DNA of 64,000 nt from positions 1,483,846 through 1,547,845 of the forward strand of contig NZ_LMFJ01000001.1 of assembly GCF_001426755.1 (NCBI RefSeq), read 5' to 3'. Source of the DNA: Aeromicrobium sp. Root495. Its GTDB lineage: Bacteria > Actinomycetota > Actinomycetes > Propionibacteriales > Nocardioidaceae. A program made the position numbers and the translations under genes. This document shows, piece by piece, positions 1 through 8,482 of the stretch (position 1 is its first letter; the number at the start of each line of letters is the position of its first letter). The notes under the pieces were generated by a model. It did no database searches, was not told the origin of the DNA, and worked only from the letters and a program-made list of their open reading frames with translations.

Positions 1-162
1 TTCGGCGACGCCGAGGCCTTCGCCACCCTCGTCGACGAGGTCGAGACCAAGCTGTTCGACCGTTTCCCCGACGACACGCACTTCTACCCCGGCCACGGCA
101 ACGACAGCACCCTCGGCGCCGAGCGCCCCCACCTCGCGGAGTGGCGCGAGCGCGGCTGGTAG
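1..162 (+). CDS. MBL-fold metallo-hydrolase, C-terminal fragment
   Basis: The window opens inside this gene; only the last 53 residues are visible and the frame ends at TAG 160-162. The tail contains a Y-P-G-H-G-N motif followed by a glutamate/arginine-rich end with WRERGW. This matches the C-terminal metal-ligand histidine region of glyoxalase-II-like metallo-beta-lactamase hydrolases (family knowledge). The remaining histidine cluster (HxHxDH) would lie upstream and cannot be checked. Substrate unknown; a hydroxyacylglutathione/mycothiol-type thioesterase role is possible but not shown. Confidence 0.75.
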   Translation, partial: FGDAEAFATLVDEVETKLFDRFPDDTHFYPGHGNDSTLGAERPHLAEWRERGW

Positions 163-220
163 AGCCGGCCCACCTCCACGGTCGGCGCGTGAACCGGGTC
201 GTCCTGGGTACTTCCGACGC

Positions 221-526
221 ATGGCAGAGGACAAGCGCAGGACCGACGACGAGTGGACCGGGAGCATGAAGCGGCCGTGGATGAACCCGCCGCGGCGGCA
301 CTCCATGGGCGCGGGCCGGGGCACCTGGAAGTTCGGGATGCTCGTGATCGTCCTTGCGATCGTCGTGGTGCTCGTGGTGCTGGGACTCGTCCGGGCCGAC
401 GTCCTGCCGCGGGCCTTCGCCTACGCCGTGCTGCCGGTGGCGATCATCGCCGCGGCGACTTCTCGCGTCATCACGATCTGGAAGGCCAGCGAGGGCGAGA
501 CCAGCGCCCGCGACCCCCAGGAGTAG
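221..526 (+). CDS. Small two-TM membrane protein, hypothetical
   Basis: A 101-residue protein with a charged N-terminus (about 36 residues rich in R, D and P), a valine/leucine-rich segment at about 38-58, a short RAD linker and a second hydrophobic segment at about 65-85, ending in an acidic tail. It is therefore predicted to sit in the cytoplasmic membrane with both ends on the same side. No family recognised. The ATG at 221 has no clear Shine-Dalgarno. It follows the hydrolase by 58 bp on the same strand and could be co-transcribed with it. Confidence 0.6.
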   Translation: MAEDKRRTDDEWTGSMKRPWMNPPRRHSMGAGRGTWKFGMLVIVLAIVVVLVVLGLVRADVLPRAFAYAVLPVAIIAAATSRVITIWKASEGETSARDPQE

Positions 527-644
527 CCCCGACGGGTCAGCCGCCCCGAGCCGACTTCGGCTCGAGGCGGCCACGTCGTCGACCCGCCCCCCGTGCGTGG
601 TGCCACCGCTTCGGCGACCTTCGTCGATCGTACGTCGAACTTAC

Positions 645-657
645 GCACAAGTTGTGC
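645..657. promoter_or_regulatory. Inverted repeat GCACAA-G-TTGTGC, possible operator
   Basis: A 6-1-6 perfect inverted repeat 72 bp upstream of the ltrA -10 hexamer, in a 202-bp gap that is locally AT-richer than its surroundings. Spacing and symmetry suit a dimeric repressor or activator. No regulator can be assigned from sequence alone. Confidence 0.3.
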
Positions 658-716
658 ACAACGCTGGGCAAAACGTCCGGCGGAACATTGGGGAGAATGT
701 CCACGCACCCAACCCC

Positions 717-728
717 TACCCTGGGTCC
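717..728 (+). promoter_or_regulatory. -10 hexamer TACCCT, leaderless ltrA
   Basis: TACCCT at 717-722 lies 6 nt before GTG 729 and there is no Shine-Dalgarno between them, the usual actinobacterial leaderless arrangement. It supports the GTG start over the internal ATG at 771. Confidence 0.55.
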
Positions 729-1910
729 GTGAACTCGCCTGACTCCTCGGCCCTGTCCCGGCTCGTCCCCATGACGGCACGCGATCCCCACGAGCCCGGC
801 CGTGCCGCCAGTCCGCTGGAGCTCTTCTTCGACCTCGTCTTCGTGGTCGCCGTGAGCGTGGCCGCCTACGAGCTGCACCACGCCCTCACCGAGGGTCACG
901 TGCTCGACGGCGTCCTGTCGTTCTTCCTCGTCTTCTTCGCCATCTGGTGGGCGTGGATGAACTTCACCTGGTTCGCGACGTCCTTCGACACCGACGACTG
1001 GCTCTACCGGGTCACCACCTTCGTGCAGATGGGCGGTGTCCTGGTGCTCACGGCCGGGATCCACGACGCCTTCGAGGACCACGACTTCACCACCACCGTC
1101 GTCGGCTACGTGATCATGCGTCTCGCGATGATCTCGCAGTGGCTGCGGGCCTCGCGCGGGTCGGCGGAGCACCGTCGGACGGCACGGGCGTACGCCGGGG
1201 GCATCGCCGCGGTCCAGGTCCTCTGGGTCGCCTTCCTCGCGATCCCGGACGGCGTCCGGGTGCCGGTCTTCCTGCTGCTCGCGCTGGCCGAGATCGCCGT
1301 GCCGGTGGTGGCAGAGCGCCGCGGCCTCACGCCGTGGCACCGCCACCACGTCACCGAGCGCTACGGACTGTTCACGCTGATCCTGCTCGGCGAGAGCCTG
1401 CTCGCCTCCACGAACGCGCTCATCGAGGCGCGCGACGGCGAGGCCGACCTGCTGCCGCTGGTCTCCATCGCCGTCCTGACCTTCGTGGCCACGGCGGCCC
1501 TCTGGTGGATCTACTTCTGGCCCACTCACCAGCTGATCATCACCGACCTGCGGAGCTCGCTGCGCTACGGCTACTCGCACCTCTTCGTGTTCGCCGCGGC
1601 GGGCGCGCTCTCCGCCGGGATCGAGGTGGAGATCGACGCCCTCTCCGACCACAGCGAGCTGAGCGACCTCGCAGCGTCCTACACCGTCACCGTCCCGATC
1701 GCGATCTTCATGCTCGGCACCTGGTGGATCGCGATGCGCGCACAGGCCGACCGCTGGGTGAACACCGTCGTGCCGCTCGGCGCCGTCCTGGTCCTCCTGG
1801 ACCCGGTCATCCCGGTGCCGTTCACGTTCACGACGCTGATCCTCGTGGCGGTCGTCGTGGTGCTCGTGCTCCACCCACCGCGGGTGTCGGCCTCACACGC
1901 TGACGGGTAG
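729..1910 (+). CDS. ltrA: Low-temperature-requirement A (LtrA) family membrane protein
   Basis: A 393-residue polytopic membrane protein. The N-terminal PLELFFDLVFVVAV motif, a later RYGLFTLILLGES block and about ten to twelve hydrophobic helices are diagnostic of the LtrA family, named for a Listeria cold-growth gene. Its biochemical role is still unclear (family knowledge). The start was set at GTG 729 because a -10 hexamer ends 6 nt before it; ATG 771 would remove 14 residues and still keep the conserved motif. The 3' end overlaps the convergent P450 gene by 18 bp. Confidence 0.85.
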   Translation: MNSPDSSALSRLVPMTARDPHEPGRAASPLELFFDLVFVVAVSVAAYELHHALTEGHVLDGVLSFFLVFFAIWWAWMNFTWFATSFDTDDWLYRVTTFVQMGGVLVLTAGIHDAFEDHDFTTTVVGYVIMRLAMISQWLRASRGSAEHRRTARAYAGGIAAVQVLWVAFLAIPDGVRVPVFLLLALAEIAVPVVAERRGLTPWHRHHVTERYGLFTLILLGESLLASTNALIEARDGEADLLPLVSIAVLTFVATAALWWIYFWPTHQLIITDLRSSLRYGYSHLFVFAAAGALSAGIEVEIDALSDHSELSDLAASYTVTVPIAIFMLGTWWIAMRAQADRWVNTVVPLGAVLVLLDPVIPVPFTFTTLILVAVVVVLVLHPPRVSASHADG

Positions 1911-3293
1911 CGACTCCCAGCCCCGCAGCACGCGGTTGGGCCGCCTGTGCGCCCCGGAGGTGACCTGCAGGTCGGGGAAACGCGCGTAGAGCTCCTCGAG
2001 GGCCACCCGACCCTCGAGCTTCGCCAGGTTGGCACCGATGCAGTAGTGCGCGCCGTGCGACAGGGAGAGGTGCTCGCCGGCGTTGGCGCGGGTGACGTCG
2101 AAGACGTGCGGGTCCTCGAAGACCTCCGGGTCCCGGTTGGCCCCACCGAGGATCAGCAGGATGCCGTGGCCGGGCTCGTACCGACGGCCGGCGACCTCGG
2201 TGGAGCGCGTGGCGACCCGCAGCGTCAGCTGGACCGGCGGCTCGAACCGCAGAGCCTCCTCCACCACCCCGGCCCAGCCGTGCTGCGCCGCCGCGTACCG
2301 CTGCTCCGGGAACTCGTCGAGGAGGTGCACCGCGTTGGCGATGAGGTTGACCGTCGTCTCGAAGCCCGCGCCCAGCAGCAGGAGCGCCGTGGCCCGGAGC
2401 TCGAGGTCGTCGAGTGCCTCGTCGCCCTCCAGCTGGACGAGCCGACCCAGGAGGCTGTCGTTGGGCTCGCGGCGCAGGTGCTCCACGTGGTCGCCGATCC
2501 AGTCGTGCAGGTGCGCCACGTCCTTGACCGCACGGCGGTACTGACGCCACGTGAGGTCGGGGTCCAGGAGCAGCGCGGCGCTGTCTCCCCAGTCCAGGAT
2601 CCGTCGGCGGTCGTCCACGCTCACGCCGAGCATGTCGGCGATGACGGCGACGGGGAGCAGACCGGCATACCGCTCGACCAGGTCGAACTCCTTCAGGCCC
2701 TCGGCCTCGAGGTCGTCGAGGAGCCCGGTCGCGATCTCGCGGACCTGGTCCTCCTGCTGGGCCACCGACCGCGCGGCGAACGCGCGGGTGACCAAGCGGC
2801 GGTACCGGGTGTGCAGCTCGCCGTCGACCGCGAGCATGGAGGGCGCATCGACGGGGCCGAGGTGGCGCTGGGCCGTCAGCCCGTAGTAGGCGTCGCTCAG
2901 GAGTCCCTGGCGCGGCTTGGAGTCGCCCCCGACGCCGAAGTCCGGAGACTTGAAGATCTCGCGGGCCAGCGCATGGTCGACGGTGGCGGTGATGACCTCG
3001 CCCACCGCGATGCGCCCCTGCTCCCGCAGCGCCTCGTAGCCGGGATAGGGGTCGGCGCGAAGCACCGGATCGGTCGTGAGCAGAGCGATCTGGTCGCCGC
3101 GCCGGCCGGCGATGCCGAACATGAGCCGCGCCAGCCCGAAGTTGATGGACCACGCGAGCCGCGAGGCGCCGGGGAGCCGGGACCACTGGCCGGCCCGGCC
3201 CTCCCAGTGCGGCACGGCGGGTGCTGCGCCAGCCGGGGTGGACGCGACCGCGGAGTGGTCGACGGGGCATCGTGCGGCATCCTCAGGCGACAT
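1893..3293 (-). CDS. Cytochrome P450
   Basis: A 466-residue soluble bacterial P450 monooxygenase. Visible hallmarks: I-helix GAGFETT at about 308-314, K-helix ExxR (EALR, 346-349), and the heme loop SHGAHYCIG with the proximal thiolate Cys418. The N-terminal extension of about 50 residues is longer than in most class I bacterial P450s and has no signal peptide. ATG 3293 overlaps the stop of the 99-residue upstream gene by 11 nt, so translation is probably coupled. No ferredoxin or reductase gene is nearby, so electron donors must be encoded elsewhere. Substrate cannot be inferred. Confidence 0.93.
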   Translation of the reverse strand: MSPEDAARCPVDHSAVASTPAGAAPAVPHWEGRAGQWSRLPGASRLAWSINFGLARLMFGIAGRRGDQIALLTTDPVLRADPYPGYEALREQGRIAVGEVITATVDHALAREIFKSPDFGVGGDSKPRQGLLSDAYYGLTAQRHLGPVDAPSMLAVDGELHTRYRRLVTRAFAARSVAQQEDQVREIATGLLDDLEAEGLKEFDLVERYAGLLPVAVIADMLGVSVDDRRRILDWGDSAALLLDPDLTWRQYRRAVKDVAHLHDWIGDHVEHLRREPNDSLLGRLVQLEGDEALDDLELRATALLLLGAGFETTVNLIANAVHLLDEFPEQRYAAAQHGWAGVVEEALRFEPPVQLTLRVATRSTEVAGRRYEPGHGILLILGGANRDPEVFEDPHVFDVTRANAGEHLSLSHGAHYCIGANLAKLEGRVALEELYARFPDLQVTSGAHRRPNRVLRGWESLPVSV

Positions 3294-3582
3294 CGACGGA
3301 CCTCCTGTCGTCGTGCCGCGCGAGCACGGCGATGAGACCTACGTTCTGGTCCTGCAGCCTACGCCGGGCCTCAGCCAGCCCGACGTCGTCGAGTGCCGGG
3401 TCCAGCTGGCCCTCGCGCTGGCGCCGCCAGCGGTGGCTCAGGGCGGACAGGAGGCCTTCCTGGTCGCCGAACACGTCGTACCAGTCCTCGTGCCAGGGCA
3501 GCCGTCCATCGCGTCGCTGCTCGATCATCGCCAGGGCTTCCCGGAGGGCCTGCTGGCGTCGGTTGGTCTCGGTCCAGGTCAT
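3283..3582 (-). CDS. Hypothetical 99-aa protein coupled to P450
   Basis: Starts MTWTETNRR with an AAGGAG ribosome site 6 nt before ATG 3582. The sequence is highly charged and mostly helical: an N-terminal amphipathic helix, a WHEDWYDVFG aromatic patch at about 30-39, then a second long helix with many R, Q and E residues. No cysteines, no signal, no membrane segment. It overlaps the P450 start by 11 nt and is the first gene of that two-gene unit, so a role with the P450 (partner or regulator) is an inference from context only. Family not recognised. Confidence 0.65.
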   Translation of the reverse strand: MTWTETNRRQQALREALAMIEQRRDGRLPWHEDWYDVFGDQEGLLSALSHRWRRQREGQLDPALDDVGLAEARRRLQDQNVGLIAVLARHDDRRSVDVA

Positions 3583-3710
3583 GGCCGGCTCCTTCGGCTC
3601 GGTGCGGATTCGGGTGCTGATGACGACGCTAGGTGTCGGCACGTGTCGTGGGCATCGGCCCGGGGACCGCATTCGAGGTCCTACCCTGGTCGGAGGCCGG
3701 CTCCTTCGGC
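3583..3710. repeat. 16-bp direct repeat around divergent promoters
   Basis: GGCCGGCTCCTTCGGC occurs at 3583-3598 and again at 3695-3710, 112 bp apart, in the gap between the 99-aa gene and the histidine kinase. Read on the minus strand, the first copy carries the AAGGAG ribosome site of the 99-aa gene; the second has the same AAGGAG but no start codon after it. Confidence 0.5.
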
Positions 3711-3740
3711 GGTCCGACGACACGAGGCGACCACCGGCTC

Positions 3741-3752
3741 TAGGCTGCCGAT
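3741..3752 (+). promoter_or_regulatory. -10 hexamer TAGGCT, leaderless kinase gene
   Basis: TAGGCT 3741-3746 is 6 nt before GTG 3753; no Shine-Dalgarno is present. Supports GTG 3753 as both the transcription and translation start. Confidence 0.55.
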
Positions 3753-4967
3753 GTGCCTGCCCTGCCGTCCGTCCTGCTCGCCGTCCAGGCGCGTTTCGAC
3801 GAGAAGTCCCAGCGCAAGGGCCTCGCGTACCCCTGGTGGGGTGGCTTCGTGTCCAAGACGGCTCAGGTCGGGATCGCGCTGGCCGCCGTCGGTCAGCGCG
3901 ACGCACTGACTCCGCCGTCGGTGCTGGTCCTCGCGGTCGCCCTGGTGGCGCTCCCCCACGTCGTCCAGGCGAGCACCGAGCGCTGGGTGCCGTGGTGGGC
4001 GACGTCGCTGAGCGTCGGCAGCGGGGTCGCCTGGATCATGGCGGTGGACTATGACGGACGGGTCGACCTGGCGCCGGCCGTCCTCGCGGTGCTCGTGGCG
4101 GAGGTGGTCGCCACCGACGGGCTTCGACGCGGCACGGTCGTGGCGGCGGTGTCCGTCACGGCGACGCTCGCGCTCGACGTCCTGGCCGGCTCGTCGCAGG
4201 CCGGCGAGATCGTGCTCGGCCTCTTCATGGGGGCCATGCTGCGCTGGCAGATGCGCGCCCTCCTCGCCGAGCGGGCGGCGCGGCGGGGAGAGCGCGAGCG
4301 GGCCGCCCTGGCCGAGCGGCAGCGGATTGCACGCGAGATCCACGACCTCGTCGCCCACTCCATGAGCGTGACGCTGCTCCAGGTCACCGGCGCCCGGCGC
4401 GCGTTGCTCGACGACGACACCGCCGAGGCGTCCGCCGCGCTCGCGGACGCCGAACGAGTGGGTCGTGAGGCCATGTCGGACATCCGGCGCACCGTCGGCC
4501 TCCTGGCCGACGGAGCCGCGCCCACCCACGCGCTCCCGACCGCCGCCGACATCCCCACGCTCCTCGCCACCGTGCGCGCCGCCGGCCTCACGATCCGCTC
4601 GACCGTCTCAGGCGACCTCGACACCGTCCCGGTCGGCGTCGGCCTCGGTGTCTACCGCGTCGTCCAGGAGGCGCTGACCAATGTCGTCAAGCACGCTCCG
4701 GGTGCCTCGGCGACGTTCATGATCTCGGCCACGAGCTCCGACGTGACCGTCCTGGTCACCAACCCGAACCCGCGTCCGGCGGCCGACGACGGACTCGGAC
4801 ACGGCATCACCGGCATGCGCGAGCGGACCGAGCAGATGGAGGGATCCCTCGAGGCCCACCAGGTCGACGACGACTGGGTCGTGGCGCTCTCGGTGCCGCT
4901 CGGCGCGTCGAGGGAGCCGGCCTGGAGGCGCCGACTGATGTGCGGACTCCACGGGAGCCGCTCATGA
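3753..4967 (+). CDS. Sensor histidine kinase, NarL/DesK type
   Basis: A 404-residue membrane kinase. Residues about 35-165 hold four to six hydrophobic segments with little extracytoplasmic sequence, then a short coiled coil (RAARRGERERAAL), the HisKA_3 H-box AREIHDLVAH with phospho-acceptor His197, the N-box QEALTNVVKHA (Asn310) and a GLGHGITGM G-box at about 347-355. This layout matches DesK/LiaS-type sensors of membrane state. The stop overlaps the regulator start (ATGA), so the pair is one operon. Signal unknown; the flanking P450 genes are the obvious candidate targets, by position only. Confidence 0.92.
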   Translation: MPALPSVLLAVQARFDEKSQRKGLAYPWWGGFVSKTAQVGIALAAVGQRDALTPPSVLVLAVALVALPHVVQASTERWVPWWATSLSVGSGVAWIMAVDYDGRVDLAPAVLAVLVAEVVATDGLRRGTVVAAVSVTATLALDVLAGSSQAGEIVLGLFMGAMLRWQMRALLAERAARRGERERAALAERQRIAREIHDLVAHSMSVTLLQVTGARRALLDDDTAEASAALADAERVGREAMSDIRRTVGLLADGAAPTHALPTAADIPTLLATVRAAGLTIRSTVSGDLDTVPVGVGLGVYRVVQEALTNVVKHAPGASATFMISATSSDVTVLVTNPNPRPAADDGLGHGITGMRERTEQMEGSLEAHQVDDDWVVALSVPLGASREPAWRRRLMCGLHGSRS

Positions 4968-5620
4968 CGGACGCACCCGACCTGCTGCGCGTCCTCCTCG
5001 TCGACGACCAGGAGCTCGTCCGCTCGGGCCTGTCCCGCATCCTGCGCCGGCGCGACGGCTTCGAGGTCGTGGGCGAGTGCTCGGACGGCGACGAGGTCGC
5101 GGCAGCACTCTCCCGCCTCGCCGTCGACGTCGTGGTCATGGACCTGCGGATGAAGCGCGTGGACGGCATCACCGCGACCCGTGACCTTCGCTCCGACCCG
5201 GCCGCTCCCCCGGTCATCGTGCTCACGACCTTCGACGACGACGAGATGCTGTCCGGTGCCCTGCGCGCCGGCGCGGCGGGCTTCGTCCTCAAGGACACGC
5301 CCGCCGAGGACCTCATCCGCGCGGTGCGGGCCGTCGCCACCGGGCAGGCCTGGCTCGACCCCGCGGTCACGGCTCGCGTGCTCACCGCCTACCGGACCTC
5401 CCCCACCGCGCGCTCCACCATGGTGTTCGACGACCTCACGTCGCGCGAGCTCGAGGTGCTGACCCTGATGGCGCGCGGCCTGAGCAACCCCGAGATCGCC
5501 TCACAGCTCTTCATCTCAGAGCTGACGGTCAAGAGCCACGTCGGCCGGATCTTCAGCAAGCTCGACCTCCGCGACCGCCCGGCCGCCATCGTGCTGGCCC
5601 ACGAGCACGGCCTGGTCTGA
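4964..5620 (+). CDS. Response regulator, NarL/FixJ family
   Basis: 218 residues. The receiver domain has the acidic pair DD (14-15), phospho-acceptor Asp60 in VVMDLRM, Thr88 and Lys110. The C-terminal LuxR-type HTH (about 150-210) contains LTSRELEVLTLMARGLSN and TVKSHVGRIFSKL. ATG 4964 was chosen because it overlaps the kinase stop codon (ATGA) and begins immediately before the conserved receiver; the upstream ATG at 4940 lies inside the kinase gene. It is expected to bind DNA as a dimer after phosphorylation by the adjacent kinase. Confidence 0.93.
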   Translation: MTDAPDLLRVLLVDDQELVRSGLSRILRRRDGFEVVGECSDGDEVAAALSRLAVDVVVMDLRMKRVDGITATRDLRSDPAAPPVIVLTTFDDDEMLSGALRAGAAGFVLKDTPAEDLIRAVRAVATGQAWLDPAVTARVLTAYRTSPTARSTMVFDDLTSRELEVLTLMARGLSNPEIASQLFISELTVKSHVGRIFSKLDLRDRPAAIVLAHEHGLV

Positions 5621-5639
5621 CCCGTCAGAACGTGACGGG
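5621..5639. terminator. Short shared hairpin between convergent genes
   Basis: CCCGTCA (5621-5627), a 5-nt loop and TGACGGG (5633-5639) form a 7-bp stem spanning the 4-bp gap and the end of the P450 gene. It could stop transcription from both sides. No T-run. Confidence 0.4.
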
Positions 5640-6905
5640 GAGCTCGTCCACGCCGTAGACGAACGAGAGCTGGCGGAAGCTCAGCTCGGACTCGTGCACA
5701 CCCAGCGCGAGGTCGGGGAACCTCTGGAGCAGGGCCGGGAACACCGCGCGCAGCTCGATGCGGGCCAGCTCGGCGCCGATGCAGCGATGGATCCCGTGGC
5801 CGAAGGCGAGGTGGCCGTTCTTCGGCACCCGGAACGGGTCGAAGCTCTCCGGATCCTCGCCGACGGCGCTGGGATCGCGGTTGGCCCCGCTGATGGAGGC
5901 GAGGAGCACGTCGCCCTTCTTGATCTGCTGGCCGAAGAGCTCCATGTCCTGCTGGGCGAACCGTGGGAACGCCACCTGCACGACCGAGAGGTAGCGCAGC
6001 AGCTCCTCCACGGCGCGCTCGACGTCGGGGCGCGAGCCGTGACGCATGAGGTCTGCGTGGGCCGGATCGCGCAGCAGCACGATGGTGCCGAGGGCGATCA
6101 TCCCGGCCGTGGTCTCGAAGCCTCCGGTGAAGACGCCGTCGGCGAGTCCGGCCAGGTCGACGTCGGAGATGGTGTCGCCCTCGTCGCGGATGATCTGGCC
6201 GATGAGGCCCGGTCCGGGCTCCTTGCGCTGCCGGGCCACGGCCTCGAACAGGAACTCTCGCTGGGCCGACACGGCACCGAAGGCAGCGGCTCCTCCGCCG
6301 GTGGCGTCGAAGCGAGCGCTCCCGAGGGCGGCGAAGGCCTCACGGTCCTCGTAGTCGAGCCCGAGGAGCTCGCAGATGGTCTGGAACGGGACCGGGAAGG
6401 CCAGGTGCTTGGCGAGGTCCGACGGCGAGCCGGCGTCCTCGAACTCGTCGAGCGCGTTCTTGACGATGCGGTCGATCATGGGCTCGAGGCGAGAGAGCCG
6501 TCGCATCGTGAACTCGGGGTTGACGATCTTGCGGAGCCGCGTGTGCAGCGGCGGGTCGGTGAACCCGAGGCCGCCGATGTCGTCGGACGTGGCCGGACCG
6601 TCGCCGTGGAACAGGTGCCGGATGTCGTTGGAGTAGCTGCCGCGATCGGTGAGGATCGTACGCGTCTCGTCGTACCCGGACACGAGGTAGGCGTTGAAGG
6701 AGAACGGCAGCTGGAGCTTGTGCAGGGCTCCCTCGCCCCGGATCTCGGCCAGCCGGGGCACGGGGTCCGTGCCGATGCGCTGCAGCGGGACCTTGGTGGG
6801 CTCGGGGATGATGCTGATCCGCGACAGGTCGATGCCCTGCTTCTGGATGCGCCGCACAGCGAGACGTCCGACCCATCGACTGAGTCGTCCACGCAGGTCC
6901 AGCAC
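5625..6905 (-). CDS. Cytochrome P450
   Basis: 426 residues, a second P450 distinct from the first. I-helix TGGFETT at about 260-266, ExxR (ELLR, 301-304), heme loop FGHGIHRCIG with Cys375. GTG 6905 is the furthest in-frame start compatible with family length; a GGGGAG sequence lies directly against it, so the true start could be slightly downstream. It is convergent with the response regulator, 4 bp apart, and divergent from the APC permease. No redox partner gene nearby; substrate unknown. Confidence 0.92.
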   Translation of the reverse strand: MLDLRGRLSRWVGRLAVRRIQKQGIDLSRISIIPEPTKVPLQRIGTDPVPRLAEIRGEGALHKLQLPFSFNAYLVSGYDETRTILTDRGSYSNDIRHLFHGDGPATSDDIGGLGFTDPPLHTRLRKIVNPEFTMRRLSRLEPMIDRIVKNALDEFEDAGSPSDLAKHLAFPVPFQTICELLGLDYEDREAFAALGSARFDATGGGAAAFGAVSAQREFLFEAVARQRKEPGPGLIGQIIRDEGDTISDVDLAGLADGVFTGGFETTAGMIALGTIVLLRDPAHADLMRHGSRPDVERAVEELLRYLSVVQVAFPRFAQQDMELFGQQIKKGDVLLASISGANRDPSAVGEDPESFDPFRVPKNGHLAFGHGIHRCIGAELARIELRAVFPALLQRFPDLALGVHESELSFRQLSFVYGVDELPVTF

Positions 6906-7013
6906 TCCCCGAAAATACCATTGAGCACACCTGGGGCGATTGCGGACTCGCGGCAGTTAGGCCAGGGTGACAGGAATCGCGACGACCTCGCGATCCATCA
7001 CCGAGGGGGAACC

Positions 7014-8477
7014 ATGAGTGCTACCACCGCGGAACCGCAGTCCACCGGACCCGCCGGGCCCACCGGGCTCAAGAAGGTCATGGGGCCCAAGCTCCTCCTT
7101 CTCTTCATCGTCGGAGACATCCTGGGCGCCGGCGTCTACGCCGTCACAGGCCAGATGGCGGGGCAGGTGGGCGGCATCGTCTGGCTGCCGTTCCTGCTGG
7201 CCTTCATCGTCGCGACCATCACCGCCCTCTCGTACCTCGAGCTGGTGACCAAGTACCCAGAAGCGGCCGGAGCAGCGCTCTACACGCACAAGGCCTTCGG
7301 ACTGCACTTCGTGACCTTCATCGTGGCGTTCGCCGTCGTGTGCTCAGGCATCACGAGCGCGTCCACGGCGTCGGCCACGCTGTCCGGGTTCCTCACCGAC
7401 GGACTCAAGATCAACGGCTGGATCGACGGCGACGTCAGCGACGGCACCATCACTGCCATCGCCATGGGCTTCATGATCCTGCTCGCCCTCATCAACCTGC
7501 GGGGCGCCGGCGAGAGCGTGAAGTTCAACGTGGTCCTGACGCTCGTGGAGATCACGGCGCTCGCCATCGTCATCGGCGTCGGCTTCTACGTGCTGGCCCA
7601 GGGCAAGGGCGACCTGAGCCAGGTGACCGTCTTCAACGACGCCAACGACAAGGGTCTCTTCCTGGCTGTCACCGCAGCCACGTCCATCGCGTTCTTCGCC
7701 ATGGTGGGCTTCGAGGACGCCGTCAACATGGTGGAGGAGGTCGAGGAGCCCCGGAAGATCTTCCCGCGGGTCATGCTCACCGGCCTCGGCATCGCGGTCA
7801 TCCTCTACATGCTCGTGGCCGTCTCGGTCGTGAGCGTGCTGACGTCCGACCAGATCGCGGAGATCAACGCCAACGGCGACCGCGCCCTGCTGTCCGTGGT
7901 GTCGGTCGGTGCCCCTGACTTCCCGATCGACAAGGTCTTCCCGTTCCTTGCGGTCTTCGCGGTGGCCAACACCGCCCTGATCAACATGCTGATGGCGAGC
8001 CGGCTCATCTACGGCATGGCCAACCAGAACGTGCTCCCCCGCCAGCTGGGAGCTGTCCTGCCGGGGCGTCGCACCCCGTGGGCCGGCATCGTCTTCACGA
8101 CGCTCCTGGCGCTCGGCCTGATCTTCTACGTGCGTCAGGACCCCGAGAGCGACATCGTCGTGAACCTGGCGAGCGTCACGTCGCTGCTTCTGCTGGCCGT
8201 CTTCGCCGTGGTGAACGTGGCCTGCATCGTCCTGCGCGGGAAGCGGCACGACAAGGTGAAGACCTTCTTCACCTCGCCCGGTCCACTGCCGTACCTCGGG
8301 GCGTTCCTCTGCCTCTTCCTGGTCGGACCCTGGGTCGACCGTGACGCGCTCATCTACGAGATCGCCGGTGTGCTCATGCTCATCGGTGTGGGGCTGTGGG
8401 CTCTCACCTACGTGGTCAACCGGCTCACCGGCACCGGAGACAGCAAGTTCGACAACATCGACCAGCTCGGCGAGTAG
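7014..8477 (+). CDS. APC-family amino-acid permease
   Basis: 487 residues with about twelve hydrophobic helices. The N-terminal GDILGAGVYAVTGQMAG resembles the unwound TM1 substrate site of amino acid/polyamine/organocation transporters, and FEDAVNMVEEVEEP matches the conserved TM6 region. A strong GAGGGGGA ribosome site 4 nt before ATG 7014 fixes the start. Likely a proton-coupled amino-acid importer in the cytoplasmic membrane. The small ABM gene begins 5 nt after the stop, so the two are probably co-transcribed. Confidence 0.87.
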   Translation: MSATTAEPQSTGPAGPTGLKKVMGPKLLLLFIVGDILGAGVYAVTGQMAGQVGGIVWLPFLLAFIVATITALSYLELVTKYPEAAGAALYTHKAFGLHFVTFIVAFAVVCSGITSASTASATLSGFLTDGLKINGWIDGDVSDGTITAIAMGFMILLALINLRGAGESVKFNVVLTLVEITALAIVIGVGFYVLAQGKGDLSQVTVFNDANDKGLFLAVTAATSIAFFAMVGFEDAVNMVEEVEEPRKIFPRVMLTGLGIAVILYMLVAVSVVSVLTSDQIAEINANGDRALLSVVSVGAPDFPIDKVFPFLAVFAVANTALINMLMASRLIYGMANQNVLPRQLGAVLPGRRTPWAGIVFTTLLALGLIFYVRQDPESDIVVNLASVTSLLLLAVFAVVNVACIVLRGKRHDKVKTFFTSPGPLPYLGAFLCLFLVGPWVDRDALIYEIAGVLMLIGVGLWALTYVVNRLTGTGDSKFDNIDQLGE

Positions 8478-8482
8478 CACCC

